Assembly: GCF_042688385.1 (NCBI RefSeq)
Contig: NZ_JBHUPY010000013.1
Span: 186,001-250,000 of the forward strand
Source of the DNA: Herpetosiphon sp042688385
GTDB taxonomy: Bacteria > Chloroflexota > Chloroflexia > Chloroflexales > Herpetosiphonaceae
DNA length: 64,000 nucleotides
Reading direction: 5' to 3'
Shown piece after piece: positions 51,172-58,415 of this stretch. The notes below the pieces were generated by a model. That model did not search any database, was not told where the DNA came from, and saw nothing but the letters and a program-made list of their open reading frames with translations. The position numbers were made by a program, and so were the translations under genes. Position 1 is the first letter of the stretch; every line of letters starts with the position of its first letter.

Positions 51172-51595
51172 GATCGACTTCCCTCATATAATGAAGCATT
51201 AGGCGTTGGCTAAGCTTCGCCAACCAACCAGCGCCGCCAAACCCCAAGCTATTCAACACAACATCGTCAATATCGACAACGCGATAGCCGAGCCAATATT
51301 GGCCAAGCTCCACCATGCAACTTAACCCAAGCCCAATTAAGCACAGTTGCCAGAGCCGGAGTGCTGGTCGCCAATAGGCTAGAAGCCACGCCGTGGGAGC
51401 AAACGCCGCTAGATTGCCGACCACATTAATCAAGGCAACCCGCCCGCCTTGCTGGATGGCGGCGCTAATCGTTGCCCCGACCTGCCACTGAATAATTGGC
51501 TGGCTATTTCCACCACTCCAATTATGCCATGCTAGGCCAAATACAGCCAATGTATACAGGCTGCCAAGCCATAAATAGAAGGTTGATCGTTTCAT
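51164..51595 (-). CDS. VanZ-like membrane protein
   Basis: The 143-residue protein has four helices and VanZ signatures: INVVGNLAAFAPTAWLL and VELGQYWLGYRVVDIDDVVLNSLG. VanZ family members contribute to teicoplanin-type resistance or envelope integrity by an unknown mechanism. ATG 51595 has no obvious Shine-Dalgarno and lies just after the terminator hairpin of the HesB gene, so a separate promoter may be needed. It overlaps the next gene by 8 bases. Confidence 0.82.
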   Translation of the reverse strand: MKRSTFYLWLGSLYTLAVFGLAWHNWSGGNSQPIIQWQVGATISAAIQQGGRVALINVVGNLAAFAPTAWLLAYWRPALRLWQLCLIGLGLSCMVELGQYWLGYRVVDIDDVVLNSLGFGGAGWLAKLSQRLMLHYMREVDRA

Positions 51596-51604
51596 GAAAC
51601 ATAA

Positions 51605-51631
51605 CAAACGGGGACGAGAGACTCGTCCCCG
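51605..51631 (-). terminator. Intrinsic terminator after HesB/IscA gene
   Basis: CGGGGACGAG (51609-51618) and CTCGTCCCCG (51622-51631) form a 10-bp stem with a 3-base loop. On the minus strand TTTGTTATG follows. It lies 40 bases after the HesB/IscA stop. Confidence 0.75.
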
Positions 51632-51671
51632 CTCACTGTATCGTAGAACAGCTTAAGCTTTGGGCGCAGGC

Positions 51672-52118
51672 TTAGTGACAGCCGCAGCCGCCGCCAGCCC
51701 CGCTGCCACAGCCACCACCACTGGCAGCAGCTTCGCCATCTTTAGGTTTGAACGAGCTACCACAGCCACAGCTTGAGGTTGCGTTGGGGTTATCAATTTT
51801 GAAACCACCACCCATCAAGCTATCGATGTAGTCGATTGATGCGCCACCAATGTATTGAGCGCTCATTGGGTCGACCAAGACGCGCAAGCCACTCGCATAG
51901 AATTCGGTATCGCCTTCGTTGGTTTGATCATCGAAGCTCATACCATATTGCAAGCCTGAACAGCCGCCACCAGCCACAAAAACCCGTAGCGCATAGTCAT
52001 CGGACAATTCTTTTTCTTGCTTGATCGACAACAACCGATTTGCTGCTGATGCCGTCACCGTGACCAATGCTGGATCGATTTCAATTGCAGTCATTGGTTT
52101 TACTGCTACATCGCTCAT
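51672..52118 (-). CDS. HesB/IscA iron-sulfur protein with Cys/Gly-rich tail
   Basis: The 148-residue protein carries an A-type Fe-S carrier domain: Cys53 in GGGCSGLQYGM and the Cys117-x-Cys119 pair in SSCGCGSSF, the three residues that hold the cluster. The typical family ends after this motif at 105-125 residues. Here a further tail of about 28 residues adds three cysteines (137, 145, 147) in a GGGCGSGAGGGCGCH sequence. ATG 52118 has AGGAGG upstream. A divergent promoter lies upstream; a terminator follows. The carrier role in cluster transfer is inferred from family. Confidence 0.9.
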   Translation of the reverse strand: MSDVAVKPMTAIEIDPALVTVTASAANRLLSIKQEKELSDDYALRVFVAGGGCSGLQYGMSFDDQTNEGDTEFYASGLRVLVDPMSAQYIGGASIDYIDSLMGGGFKIDNPNATSSCGCGSSFKPKDGEAAASGGGCGSGAGGGCGCH

Positions 52119-52184
52119 TTGAGAGCCTCCTGTACCGGAAAATCAGGTTGACAACATGCCTTCAAATGGCATTTGCTTCCCTGT

Positions 52185-52213
52185 AGCATACTTGAAAAAA
52201 GCTTGAAACGCAA
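52185..52213 (-). promoter_or_regulatory. Putative promoter of HesB/IscA gene
   Basis: On the minus strand TTGCGT (52213-52208) and TATGCT (52190-52185) are separated by 17 bases. Transcription would start near 52178, 60 bases before the gene. An imperfect inverted repeat (CTTGAAAC...GTTTCAAG, 52202-52235) overlaps the -35 region. The remaining DNA up to 52394 holds no gene. Confidence 0.45.
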
Positions 52214-52394
52214 GCAAGGCTTGGCTTGTTTCAAGGGTAAAAAGCACATGCGCCAAGGGCCGATTCGGCCACCAATGGGCGTGAGCTTGTGCTGGAATTC
52301 AGCAGGGTTAATGAAGCTGTGCAATGTGCTGATACCCTCAATAGTATAGCACGCTCTACAGGGCTGCGTTCGCTAGTTTTTCAATCAATTAATG

Positions 52395-53375
52395 TTAATC
52401 TTGTGCTAGATGTGGCTCGAAGGTATCGCCCCATGCTGTTTTGCGCGCTGCCTTCCATTGGGCATCACGTTTATTAATCGTTGTGTTGATCAAGCCTTGG
52501 GGGGTGCACAGTTGCAATTGAATGCGCTGTGGTTGCTGAAAAGGATGGCGAATGATTCGCGCTGGTGCTGGCTGAGTTGGCTGACGACTAACCGCGATAT
52601 AGCTCCATTTTTCATCTTCGTAGCCAAGCTCTGCGCCTTTGAGGCTGCGATGAAAGCGGGTGCGCTCGATCCGCGTGGCAAAATGGCACCAATCATTGGC
52701 TTGCATTGGGCAGGTTGCTTGATGTGGGCAGGGCGCAATTAAATGGGCTTGCTGGCCAAGCAAAAACTCACGTGCTGCCAAAATCAATTCAAAGCCGCGC
52801 GGCGTTCCTGGCTCTACGATTAATAAGTTGCCGCTGGTGGCTTGCCAGGCTTGAGCAAATAATTGCTGGCGTTGAGTTGCGTTTAATTCACCCAACACAT
52901 AGCCAATCGTAACCAAATCATAGCTGCCTAGGTTGCTCGAATTGGGCAAATTGGCTTGTTGCCAATGGGCCTGTTGGAGGCTTGTTGGGCCTGCTTGCAT
53001 CAAGCGTTGGCCTAATTGGAGCATTGTGCTTTCGCGTTCGAGTAAATGATGCTGCTGAAGCGTTGGCCACACGAGGCTGGCAGCCCAGGTTGCTGCGCCA
53101 GTTCCGGCCCCAAGATCAAGTTGGGTTTGCGGTTTGAAATTTGGTTGGCGTTGGGCAATTTCGCTACAAGCAGCCTTGAGCGCACCAAGGGTTGCGGGCA
53201 TGCGCGTGGCGGCGTAGGCCAACACATCGGCGGCATTTTGCACAAATGGCGCGGTTGTGCGGCTATGGCCTTCGCGATAACGCTCGGAAAGCCCGCTAGC
53301 CGCCGCAGCCAACCGCTTTTGATCAGTGCCAGTTAATGCTCGTTCTAAGGCGACCCGCAAGGTTGGTGGCAACAT
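52395..53375 (-). CDS. Rsm22-like SAM-dependent methyltransferase family protein
   Basis: The 326-residue protein matches the Rsm22/METTL17 family of small-subunit rRNA-associated methyltransferases. The SAM domain has LDLGAGTGAATWA and VTIGYVLGEL. The family-typical metal-binding region reads CPHQATCPM, then DWCHFATRIERTRFH, LKGAELGYEDEKWSYIAVSR. These proteins act in ribosome small-subunit biogenesis, in mitochondria with an Fe-S or Zn centre in the Cys cluster. ATG 53375 has AGGAG 7 bases upstream. Exact target unknown. Confidence 0.85.
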   Translation of the reverse strand: MLPPTLRVALERALTGTDQKRLAAAASGLSERYREGHSRTTAPFVQNAADVLAYAATRMPATLGALKAACSEIAQRQPNFKPQTQLDLGAGTGAATWAASLVWPTLQQHHLLERESTMLQLGQRLMQAGPTSLQQAHWQQANLPNSSNLGSYDLVTIGYVLGELNATQRQQLFAQAWQATSGNLLIVEPGTPRGFELILAAREFLLGQQAHLIAPCPHQATCPMQANDWCHFATRIERTRFHRSLKGAELGYEDEKWSYIAVSRQPTQPAPARIIRHPFQQPQRIQLQLCTPQGLINTTINKRDAQWKAARKTAWGDTFEPHLAQD

Positions 53376-53906
53376 ACCCAAACTCCTAGCATAATTCAGC
53401 ACTCTATGCTAGCCGATTTCGTTGAGTTATGCAAAATAAGCGCATGTAAATGTTGATCCACGAAGAGCACGAAGAGCACGAAGCATAGAAACCACGAAGA
53501 GCGCGAAGGCTTTTTTAGCCACGAATTACACGAATTACACGAATGAGTATTTTTTTGCCACAGATTGGCACAGATTGCTCAGATTGAATTCCCACGATCC
53601 CATAGCCAATAGCCTGACCCCTGACCCCTCAGCCCTGATCTCTAGCCTCTTCATCCCTCATCCTTCATCCTTCATCTTCGCCACAGATTGCACAGATTGA
53701 TTTGATTCGCTCCTATTCCCTCTTACCTTTCTTTTCTAACTTCTGATTTTTGCCTTCTGCCTTCTGATTTTACTTTCATCCCTCATACTTCTTACTTCAT
53801 CCTTATCTATGTTCTATGCTCTTTGCCCTATGTTCTTAGTGGTCGTTTGCGTGAGGGTGATAGCCTCGTTTATAATGGAAGGCAGTTTTGAAGACGAGGC
53901 ATATCC
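53376..53906. repeat. 530-bp non-coding spacer with degenerate repeat cluster 3
   Basis: No gene fits. The spacer is filled with CACGAAGAGCACGAAG-type words, CCACGAATTACACGAATTACACG-type words (each given as a fragment), CCACAGATTGCACAGATT and TTCATCCCTCATCCTTCATCC-like runs, then C/T-rich text such as CTTCTGATTTT and TTCTATGCTC. The downstream end carries the DUF4446 promoter. It is the richest example in this window of the dispersed repeat family also found near 3.0 kb and 19.9 kb. Confidence 0.75.
53847..53876 (+). promoter_or_regulatory. Promoter of DUF4446-bactofilin unit
   Basis: TTGCGT (53847-53852) and a perfect TATAAT (53871-53876) are separated by 18 bases. The predicted start is near 53883, about 24 bases before the TTG start codon. 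Confidence 0.6.
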
Positions 53907-54437
53907 TTGATAGCTTTTTGGACAACCTATGGCTTCTATCTCTGGATCGGCAGTAGCCTACTAATACTTGGCTTGCTGGTCTGGATTGGGCGTTTAAGCA
54001 AACGTCTGCGTGCCACCGATCAACGGTATACTGCCCTCACCAAAGGCGTTGATGCTGAACATCTCGAAGATATTTGGCTGCAACGCTCGCTGCAAGTTGC
54101 GCATCACGATGATCAAATAACCACCCTCGAACGTGAAGTTCGGCGTTTGGGCCGCAGCAGCCTGCATCATGTTGGGCTGGTGCGTTTTAATCCATTTGGC
54201 GACGTTGGTGGCGATCAAAGCTATGCGTTGGCACTGCTTGATGGCGAACAAACCGGGGTTGTCCTGAGCAGTATCTATAGTCGCTCAGGCGTGCGCACCT
54301 ACGCCAAAGCCGTGCAACGCGGCCAATCGACCCATACGCTTTCCGAAGAAGAAGTTGCTTCAATCGCGCAAGCGCTTGGGCAATTCGATGCACCGGAATC
54401 AGCAGCTCTACCCGCTACAACAGGAGGCAATTCATGA
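53907..54437 (+). CDS. DUF4446 family protein
   Basis: The 176-residue protein has an N-terminal helix (about 8-27) and a DUF4446 domain: the coiled coil LEREVRRLGRSSLHHVGLVRFNP and then FGDVGGDQSYALALLDG, VVLSSIYSR and AKAVQRGQSTHTLSEEE. Its role is unknown, but DUF4446 genes are common near cell-envelope and chromosome-partition genes. The start is TTG 53907, with GAGG 8 bases upstream and no ATG nearby. It overlaps the bactofilin start by 4 bases (ATGA), so translation is coupled. Confidence 0.85.
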   Translation: MIAFWTTYGFYLWIGSSLLILGLLVWIGRLSKRLRATDQRYTALTKGVDAEHLEDIWLQRSLQVAHHDDQITTLEREVRRLGRSSLHHVGLVRFNPFGDVGGDQSYALALLDGEQTGVVLSSIYSRSGVRTYAKAVQRGQSTHTLSEEEVASIAQALGQFDAPESAALPATTGGNS

Positions 54438-54871
54438 GCTTATTCGGCAACAAAAAAGTGGTACAACCAATCGCTCAATCACCAACCGGCAAGCCAGAAA
54501 CCGTGATTGGAGCCAATACCACCTTTGTTGGAACCCTCAAATCCGACGGCAACGTGCGGGTTGATGGCTCTGTTGAGGGCGAAATCGAGGTGCTTGGCAA
54601 TTTGATCGTTGGCTCGACCGGACGGGTGATTGCGACGCTCAAGGCCCAAAATATCCACGTTTCAGGCGCTGTTAAAGGCCAAGTTGTGGCAACCGAGCAA
54701 CTCGAAATCTCGCCTTCAGGCAAGGTTTGGGGCGATATTACCGCCGCTTCGTTGCACATCGAGCCAGGTGGTTTGTTCCGTGGCCAAAGCAGCATGACAT
54801 CCAATATCGATGAGCCATTGTTGCTCGATGCACCACGCTCACGCTTAAACGAAGAACCAAGCGGAGTTTAA
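54434..54871 (+). CDS. Bactofilin family cytoskeletal protein
   Basis: The 145-residue protein consists of a short N-terminal tail and a beta-helical bactofilin core (about 22-115) with the repeating VIGANTTFVGTLKSDGNVRV, VDGSVEGEIEVLGNLIVG and ISPSGKVWGDITAASLHI units. Bactofilins polymerise without nucleotide and form scaffolds for cell-wall synthesis, shape or motility complexes. Its start overlaps the DUF4446 stop by 4 bases. Confidence 0.93.
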   Translation: MSLFGNKKVVQPIAQSPTGKPETVIGANTTFVGTLKSDGNVRVDGSVEGEIEVLGNLIVGSTGRVIATLKAQNIHVSGAVKGQVVATEQLEISPSGKVWGDITAASLHIEPGGLFRGQSSMTSNIDEPLLLDAPRSRLNEEPSGV

Positions 54872-54973
54872 TTCCTCAAGCAGCGTTGTTAGCAATTTGT
54901 CATCATGGGTGGCTAATTTTGCCAAATCATTGTGCTAGGCTAATGCTGCTCTTTATCGATTGAGGAGGGTGTT

Positions 54974-55429
54974 ATGGCTCGTTGGCGCTGGCCACAGTGG
55001 CGTAAACCCCAAATTCCGCAACCAACCCAATTGCGTAGCGGCGCAACGCTCGTGGTAACGTGGGGCTTAGCTGCGTTTGCGCTGTATCTCATGGTGCTGT
55101 TTGGCAGCTTGGTCGTTCAAGGCTATACCATGGAGCAGCAAGCCCAAGCTTTGGAGGCCGAAAACGCGCGCTTAACCACCGAAAGCCAAAGCTTGCGCGA
55201 TCGCGCCGCCTATGTGCGCTCCGATGCAGCAATTGAACTGGCTGCCCGCGATATGCTCGATATGGTCAAGCCTGGCGATGTTGTGTTGCATGTTAGCGTG
55301 GTTACGCCAACCCTGGCAATTTCGCCAAGCCTAGCCTTGGAATCGCCAGCAGCTGAGCCAGTTGTGCTGCCGCCAGCTGATCCAACGCCCAATTGGCGGC
55401 GGTGGTTGGCCGTGCTCTTTGATTCGTAA
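54974..55429 (+). CDS. FtsB/DivIC-type septum formation initiator
   Basis: The 151-residue protein has a single helix (about residues 25-52), then a coiled coil (53-90, EQQAQALEAENARLTTESQSLR) and a short extracytoplasmic region (AAIELAARDMLDMVKPGDVVL), the layout of DivIC/FtsB. These proteins bridge FtsL and FtsQ to activate FtsW/FtsI during division. A Pro-rich C-terminal tail with a last WRRWLAVLF segment is unusual. GGAGGG lies 6 bases before ATG 54974. Confidence 0.85.
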   Translation: MARWRWPQWRKPQIPQPTQLRSGATLVVTWGLAAFALYLMVLFGSLVVQGYTMEQQAQALEAENARLTTESQSLRDRAAYVRSDAAIELAARDMLDMVKPGDVVLHVSVVTPTLAISPSLALESPAAEPVVLPPADPTPNWRRWLAVLFDS

Positions 55430-55445
55430 ACATACTAAGGATTGA

Positions 55446-55472
55446 GCGATTGGGTAACCAATCGCTTTTTTT
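55446..55472 (+). terminator. Intrinsic terminator between FtsB-like gene and GT2
   Basis: GCGATTGG (55446-55453) pairs with CCAATCGC (55458-55465) around GTAA, and seven T follow (55466-55472). It is a textbook terminator. It ends only 2 bases before the ATG of the next gene. Confidence 0.88.
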
Positions 55473-55474
55473 AT

Positions 55475-56470
55475 ATGAAGTGTTCTGTCATTATTTTAAA
55501 TTGGAATGGTCGTGCGCTGCTGGCCGATTGCCTGAATGCCTTATTGCCGCAGTGCGATGCTTCAATTGAAGTGCTGGTGGTGGATAATGGCTCGCACGAT
55601 GGCTCAGCAGCCTGGCTGTATCAACACTATCCGCACGTGCGCTTGCTGGTGCTACCCAAGAATCGTGGGTTTAGCGGCGGGGTCAATGTTGGTTTGCACG
55701 TGGCGCGTGGCGATGTGCTGCTGTTGTTGAATAATGATGCAATCGTTGAGCCAAATTTTATTGCAGCTATTTTAGCGCCGTTTGAACAGCAACCAACCCT
55801 CGCTACTAGCGCTGGCGTGCTGACCTTTGCCCATCAGCCCACAATCATCGCCTCTGCTGGGATTCAGCTCTATCGTGATGGAGTTGCTACTGATGCAGGC
55901 TTGTTGTATCCGCTTGATCAATTGGCGCAGCAGCCCTATCCAATTTGGGGTGGCAGTGGTGGTGCGGTGGCCTATCGGCGCGCCGCTTTAGCCGATGTTG
56001 GCATCTTTGATGAAGGCTATTTTGCCTATTTGGAAGATGTTGATTTGGCGTGGCGTTTGCAGTTGCGCGAATGGCAGACCGTACTTGCGCCGCAAGCCGT
56101 CGCGCGCCATATCTACTCGGCAACTGGTGGCGAAGGTTCGCCGTTCAAGGATTGGCTAATTGCCCGCAATCGTTGGCGGGCGATTCTGCGTTGCTGGCCA
56201 ACGCCGCTGTTGGCCCGTGATCTGCCGTTGATGCTGGCCTACGATGGTTTAGCTTGTGCTCAAGCGCTGGTGCGCCGCCGCTGGACGACAATCAGTGGCC
56301 GTTTGCATGCTTTCCGCCAATTGCCTCAATTGCGTCAGCAGCGCCAAGCGATTCAAGCTCGTCGCACTGCGACAAGCGATGAACTTGATCGCTGGATTCA
56401 ACCAGCCCGCTCGCCGCTCGCTATTTGGCGTGAGAACCAAGCCTTGGCCCGCCTGATCAAACAGCGCTAG
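55475..56470 (+). CDS. Family 2 glycosyltransferase
   Basis: The 331-residue protein is an inverting GT-A glycosyltransferase: SVIILNWNGRALLADCL and VDNGSHDGS at the start, LPKNRGFSGGVNVGL, the DxD-like LLLNNDA, and GGSGGAVAYRRAAL followed by YLEDVDLAWRL. This is the rhamnosyl/exopolysaccharide type of GT2. ATG 55475 starts 2 bases after a terminator T-run, so it has no room for a Shine-Dalgarno. TTG 55442 upstream would translate through the terminator hairpin. The stop overlaps the convergent trpD stop (CTAG). Confidence 0.85.
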   Translation: MKCSVIILNWNGRALLADCLNALLPQCDASIEVLVVDNGSHDGSAAWLYQHYPHVRLLVLPKNRGFSGGVNVGLHVARGDVLLLLNNDAIVEPNFIAAILAPFEQQPTLATSAGVLTFAHQPTIIASAGIQLYRDGVATDAGLLYPLDQLAQQPYPIWGGSGGAVAYRRAALADVGIFDEGYFAYLEDVDLAWRLQLREWQTVLAPQAVARHIYSATGGEGSPFKDWLIARNRWRAILRCWPTPLLARDLPLMLAYDGLACAQALVRRRWTTISGRLHAFRQLPQLRQQRQAIQARRTATSDELDRWIQPARSPLAIWRENQALARLIKQR

Positions 56471-57483
56471 GCATGGCTCGCCTCGATCATGCGTTGCATA
56501 CGTTGGTTGGCAGCGCCAGTTGTGATTGCTTGTTGGGCTTGACTCATTGCCTCGCCAAACGATGCGGCGCGTTCGCAGGCAATCAGCGCCGCAGCAGCAT
56601 TCAGCAGCACAATATCGCGGCGCGGGCCAGTATCGCTGCCATCAAGAATTGCCTTGGTCATGGCGACGTTTTTGGCGACCGATCCACCAGCAATTGCTTC
56701 ACGTGGGGCAATGTTCAAGCCAAAATCGCTGGGACTAATTGTTGATGCTTGCGGGGTTGTGCCAGCTCGCACATCAAACACCAAGGTTGGGGCGCTGATC
56801 GAAATTTCATCAAGCCCATCGCTGCCATGCACCACGAGCGCGCGCCGAATGCCCATTTTGCTCAGCGCATTGGCCAATTTTTCGGCTAGCTCGGCGTTTG
56901 CAACCCCAATCACCTGGTATTCTGCCCGCGCTGGGTTGGTGAGCGGCCCCAACACATTAAAGATTGTACGAATGCCAATTTCGCGCCGCACTGGGCCAGC
57001 GTAGCGCATTGCAGGGTGAAACTTGGGCGCAAACATAAAGCCAATGCCAGCTTGGCGCAAACAGCGCGCCACACCTTCTGCATCAAGCTCGATATTCACG
57101 CCTAAACCTTCGAGCACATCTGCCGAGCCACATTTCGATGACATAGCACGATTGCCGTGTTTGGCCACGGTTGCGCCAGCGCCAGCAGCCACAAACGCCG
57201 CTGTGGTTGAAATATTGAAGGTATTCGAATGATCGCCACCAGTGCCACAGGTATCGACCACGCCGCCATCGTGGGGCACGGCCAGCGATTTGGCGCGCAT
57301 CACTTGGGCCATGCCAGCAATTTCTGCGTCTGTTTCGCCTTTGAAGTGTAACGCTGTCAGCAAGGCCGCGATTTGGGCTGGCGTGGCCTCGCCATTCATC
57401 ATCTGCTCCATCACCGCCGCCGCATCGTCTTGGCTTAAATCCGCCCGATTGGTAACTGTAATAATGGCATCGCGAATCTGCAT
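56467..57483 (-). CDS. trpD: Anthranilate phosphoribosyltransferase
   Basis: TrpD transfers phosphoribosyl from PRPP to anthranilate in tryptophan synthesis. The 338-residue enzyme has the glycine-rich PRPP loop GTGGDHSNTFNIST, the KHGNRAMSSKCGSADVLEGLG block (the anthranilate site) and RREIGIRTIFNVLGPLTNP. The length is standard. ATG 57483 has AAGGAG 6 bases upstream; the reading from 57603 runs through the tRNA gene and is rejected. No other trp gene lies in the window. The convergent GT2 stop overlaps this one in the palindrome CTAG. Confidence 0.95.
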   Translation of the reverse strand: MQIRDAIITVTNRADLSQDDAAAVMEQMMNGEATPAQIAALLTALHFKGETDAEIAGMAQVMRAKSLAVPHDGGVVDTCGTGGDHSNTFNISTTAAFVAAGAGATVAKHGNRAMSSKCGSADVLEGLGVNIELDAEGVARCLRQAGIGFMFAPKFHPAMRYAGPVRREIGIRTIFNVLGPLTNPARAEYQVIGVANAELAEKLANALSKMGIRRALVVHGSDGLDEISISAPTLVFDVRAGTTPQASTISPSDFGLNIAPREAIAGGSVAKNVAMTKAILDGSDTGPRRDIVLLNAAAALIACERAASFGEAMSQAQQAITTGAANQRMQRMIEASHA

Positions 57484-57506
57484 GGTCGCTCCTTGCAGCA
57501 AAACAA

Positions 57507-57540
57507 CAAAAAAACAACGAGAGCAAATTGCCCTCGTTGT
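57507..57540 (-). terminator. Intrinsic terminator of tRNA-Pro
   Basis: ACAACGAGGGC pairs with GCTCTCGTTGT (one G-T pair) around AATTT, followed on the minus strand by seven T. It lies between the tRNA and the trpD start, so trpD depends on read-through or on its own promoter. Confidence 0.85.
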
Positions 57541-57542
57541 AG

Positions 57543-57618
57543 TGGTCGGGGTGATAGGATTCGAACCTACGACCTCAACGTCCCAAACGTCGCGCGCTAC
57601 CAACTGCGCTACACCCCG
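57543..57618 (-). tRNA. tRNA-Pro (anticodon TGG)
   Basis: The minus strand folds into a full cloverleaf: acceptor CGGGGTG/CACCCCG, D stem GCGC/GCGC, anticodon stem CGACG/CGTTG with loop TTTGGGA (anticodon TGG, G37), T stem GTAGG/CCTAT with loop TTCGAAT. Discriminator A is followed by an encoded CCA. Total length is 76 bases. Confidence 0.97.
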
Positions 57619-57645
57619 TTGCTTTTTTTTATCGTTGCGCGGAGC

Positions 57646-57674
57646 ATTATAGCGGAGAATAGTTTGTTTGTCAA
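57646..57674 (-). promoter_or_regulatory. Consensus sigma70 promoter of tRNA-Pro
   Basis: On the minus strand TTGACA (57674-57669) and TATAAT (57651-57646) are separated by 17 bases, a perfect consensus promoter, with transcription starting about 20 bases before the mature tRNA. Confidence 0.9.
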
Positions 57675-57743
57675 ATTACACGAAACCGAGCAAAAAAAGA
57701 CCGTATTTTCATCACAATTCATATCAAAACCACTTAATGAAGA

Positions 57744-57788
57744 AGCCCCTCGCCCGCGCCACGGGAGAGGGGTTGGGGTGAGGGAATC
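57744..57788. repeat. REP-like GC-rich element, copy 3
   Basis: This 45-base unit differs from 17175-17219 at only a few bases, all in the hairpin loop and at the 3' end. CCCCTCGCCC pairs with GGGAGAGGGG. It sits 4 bases beyond the stop codon of the esterase gene. Confidence 0.78.
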
Positions 57789-57791
57789 AAT

Positions 57792-58415
57792 CTAGTTCAG
57801 CTTTTTCAACAAGGCCTGAATTGCGCCAATTTCATCGTCGTTGACCGTGTGGCCCATATTTGGGTAAAGCCGCATATCGACAGTTGCGCCAGTTTGCTCG
57901 AAAACACTAGCGCTTTCACGCACCCGCTCGGCAGCAATATGGAAATCGCGGTCGCTACAGCCAAGAAATGCAGTTGTGCCGGTTAAATCGGTGCTATAGC
58001 TTGGCAAATGGGTTCCTTCACCAATCAGGCCGCCGCTCAAGGCCACCACGCCAGCGATGCCCTGCCCATTGCGTGCTACCCATTCCAAGGCCAAACATGC
58101 CCCTTGCGAGAAGCCCAGCACCACGATTTTACTACGTGGAATATTGTGAGCTTCAGCGTGGGCGATGGCTTGGCCAACTGCTGCTAGTGCAAAATCCAGC
58201 GCTGGTTGATTGCGCGCAACTGGCTCGATAAAACGTTGCGGATACCAGGTGTGATTATCTGCTTGGGGCGCAAGATAAGCCCAATCTGGCCGCTCAAAGG
58301 CCTGGCTCAAACTCAAAATGCTTTCAGCATCAGCGCCCCGCCCATGAACCATAATCATGGCTCCTGTGGCTTGTTCGAGGCTGCTGCCAGTTTGAAGAAT
58401 CGGATTAGAATGCAT
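57792..58415 (-). CDS. Phospholipase/carboxylesterase-type alpha/beta hydrolase (MhqD-like)
   Basis: The 207-residue protein has the AB hydrolase_2 motifs: an oxyanion loop near MVHGRGADAES, the nucleophile elbow VLGFSQGAC (Ser), the acid in GCSDRDFHI and the His in NMGHTVNDDE. Bacillus MhqD, a quinone-stress hydrolase, belongs to this group and is co-regulated with a ring-cleaving dioxygenase and an azoreductase, as here. ATG 58415 has GGAG 7 bases upstream. It overlaps the dioxygenase end by 11 bases. Confidence 0.85.
   Translation of the reverse strand: MHSNPILQTGSSLEQATGAMIMVHGRGADAESILSLSQAFERPDWAYLAPQADNHTWYPQRFIEPVARNQPALDFALAAVGQAIAHAEAHNIPRSKIVVLGFSQGACLALEWVARNGQGIAGVVALSGGLIGEGTHLPSYSTDLTGTTAFLGCSDRDFHIAAERVRESASVFEQTGATVDMRLYPNMGHTVNDDEIGAIQALLKKLN

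Noticed and set aside
53458..53700. CRISPR-like repeats
   Set aside because: Repeat words are short, degenerate and touching, with no unique spacers of constant length and no cas genes.
57483..57603. N-terminal extension of TrpD and trp attenuator from the hairpin
   Set aside because: The open frame crosses the tRNA-Pro gene, and the hairpin is accounted for as the tRNA terminator; no Trp-rich leader peptide is present.
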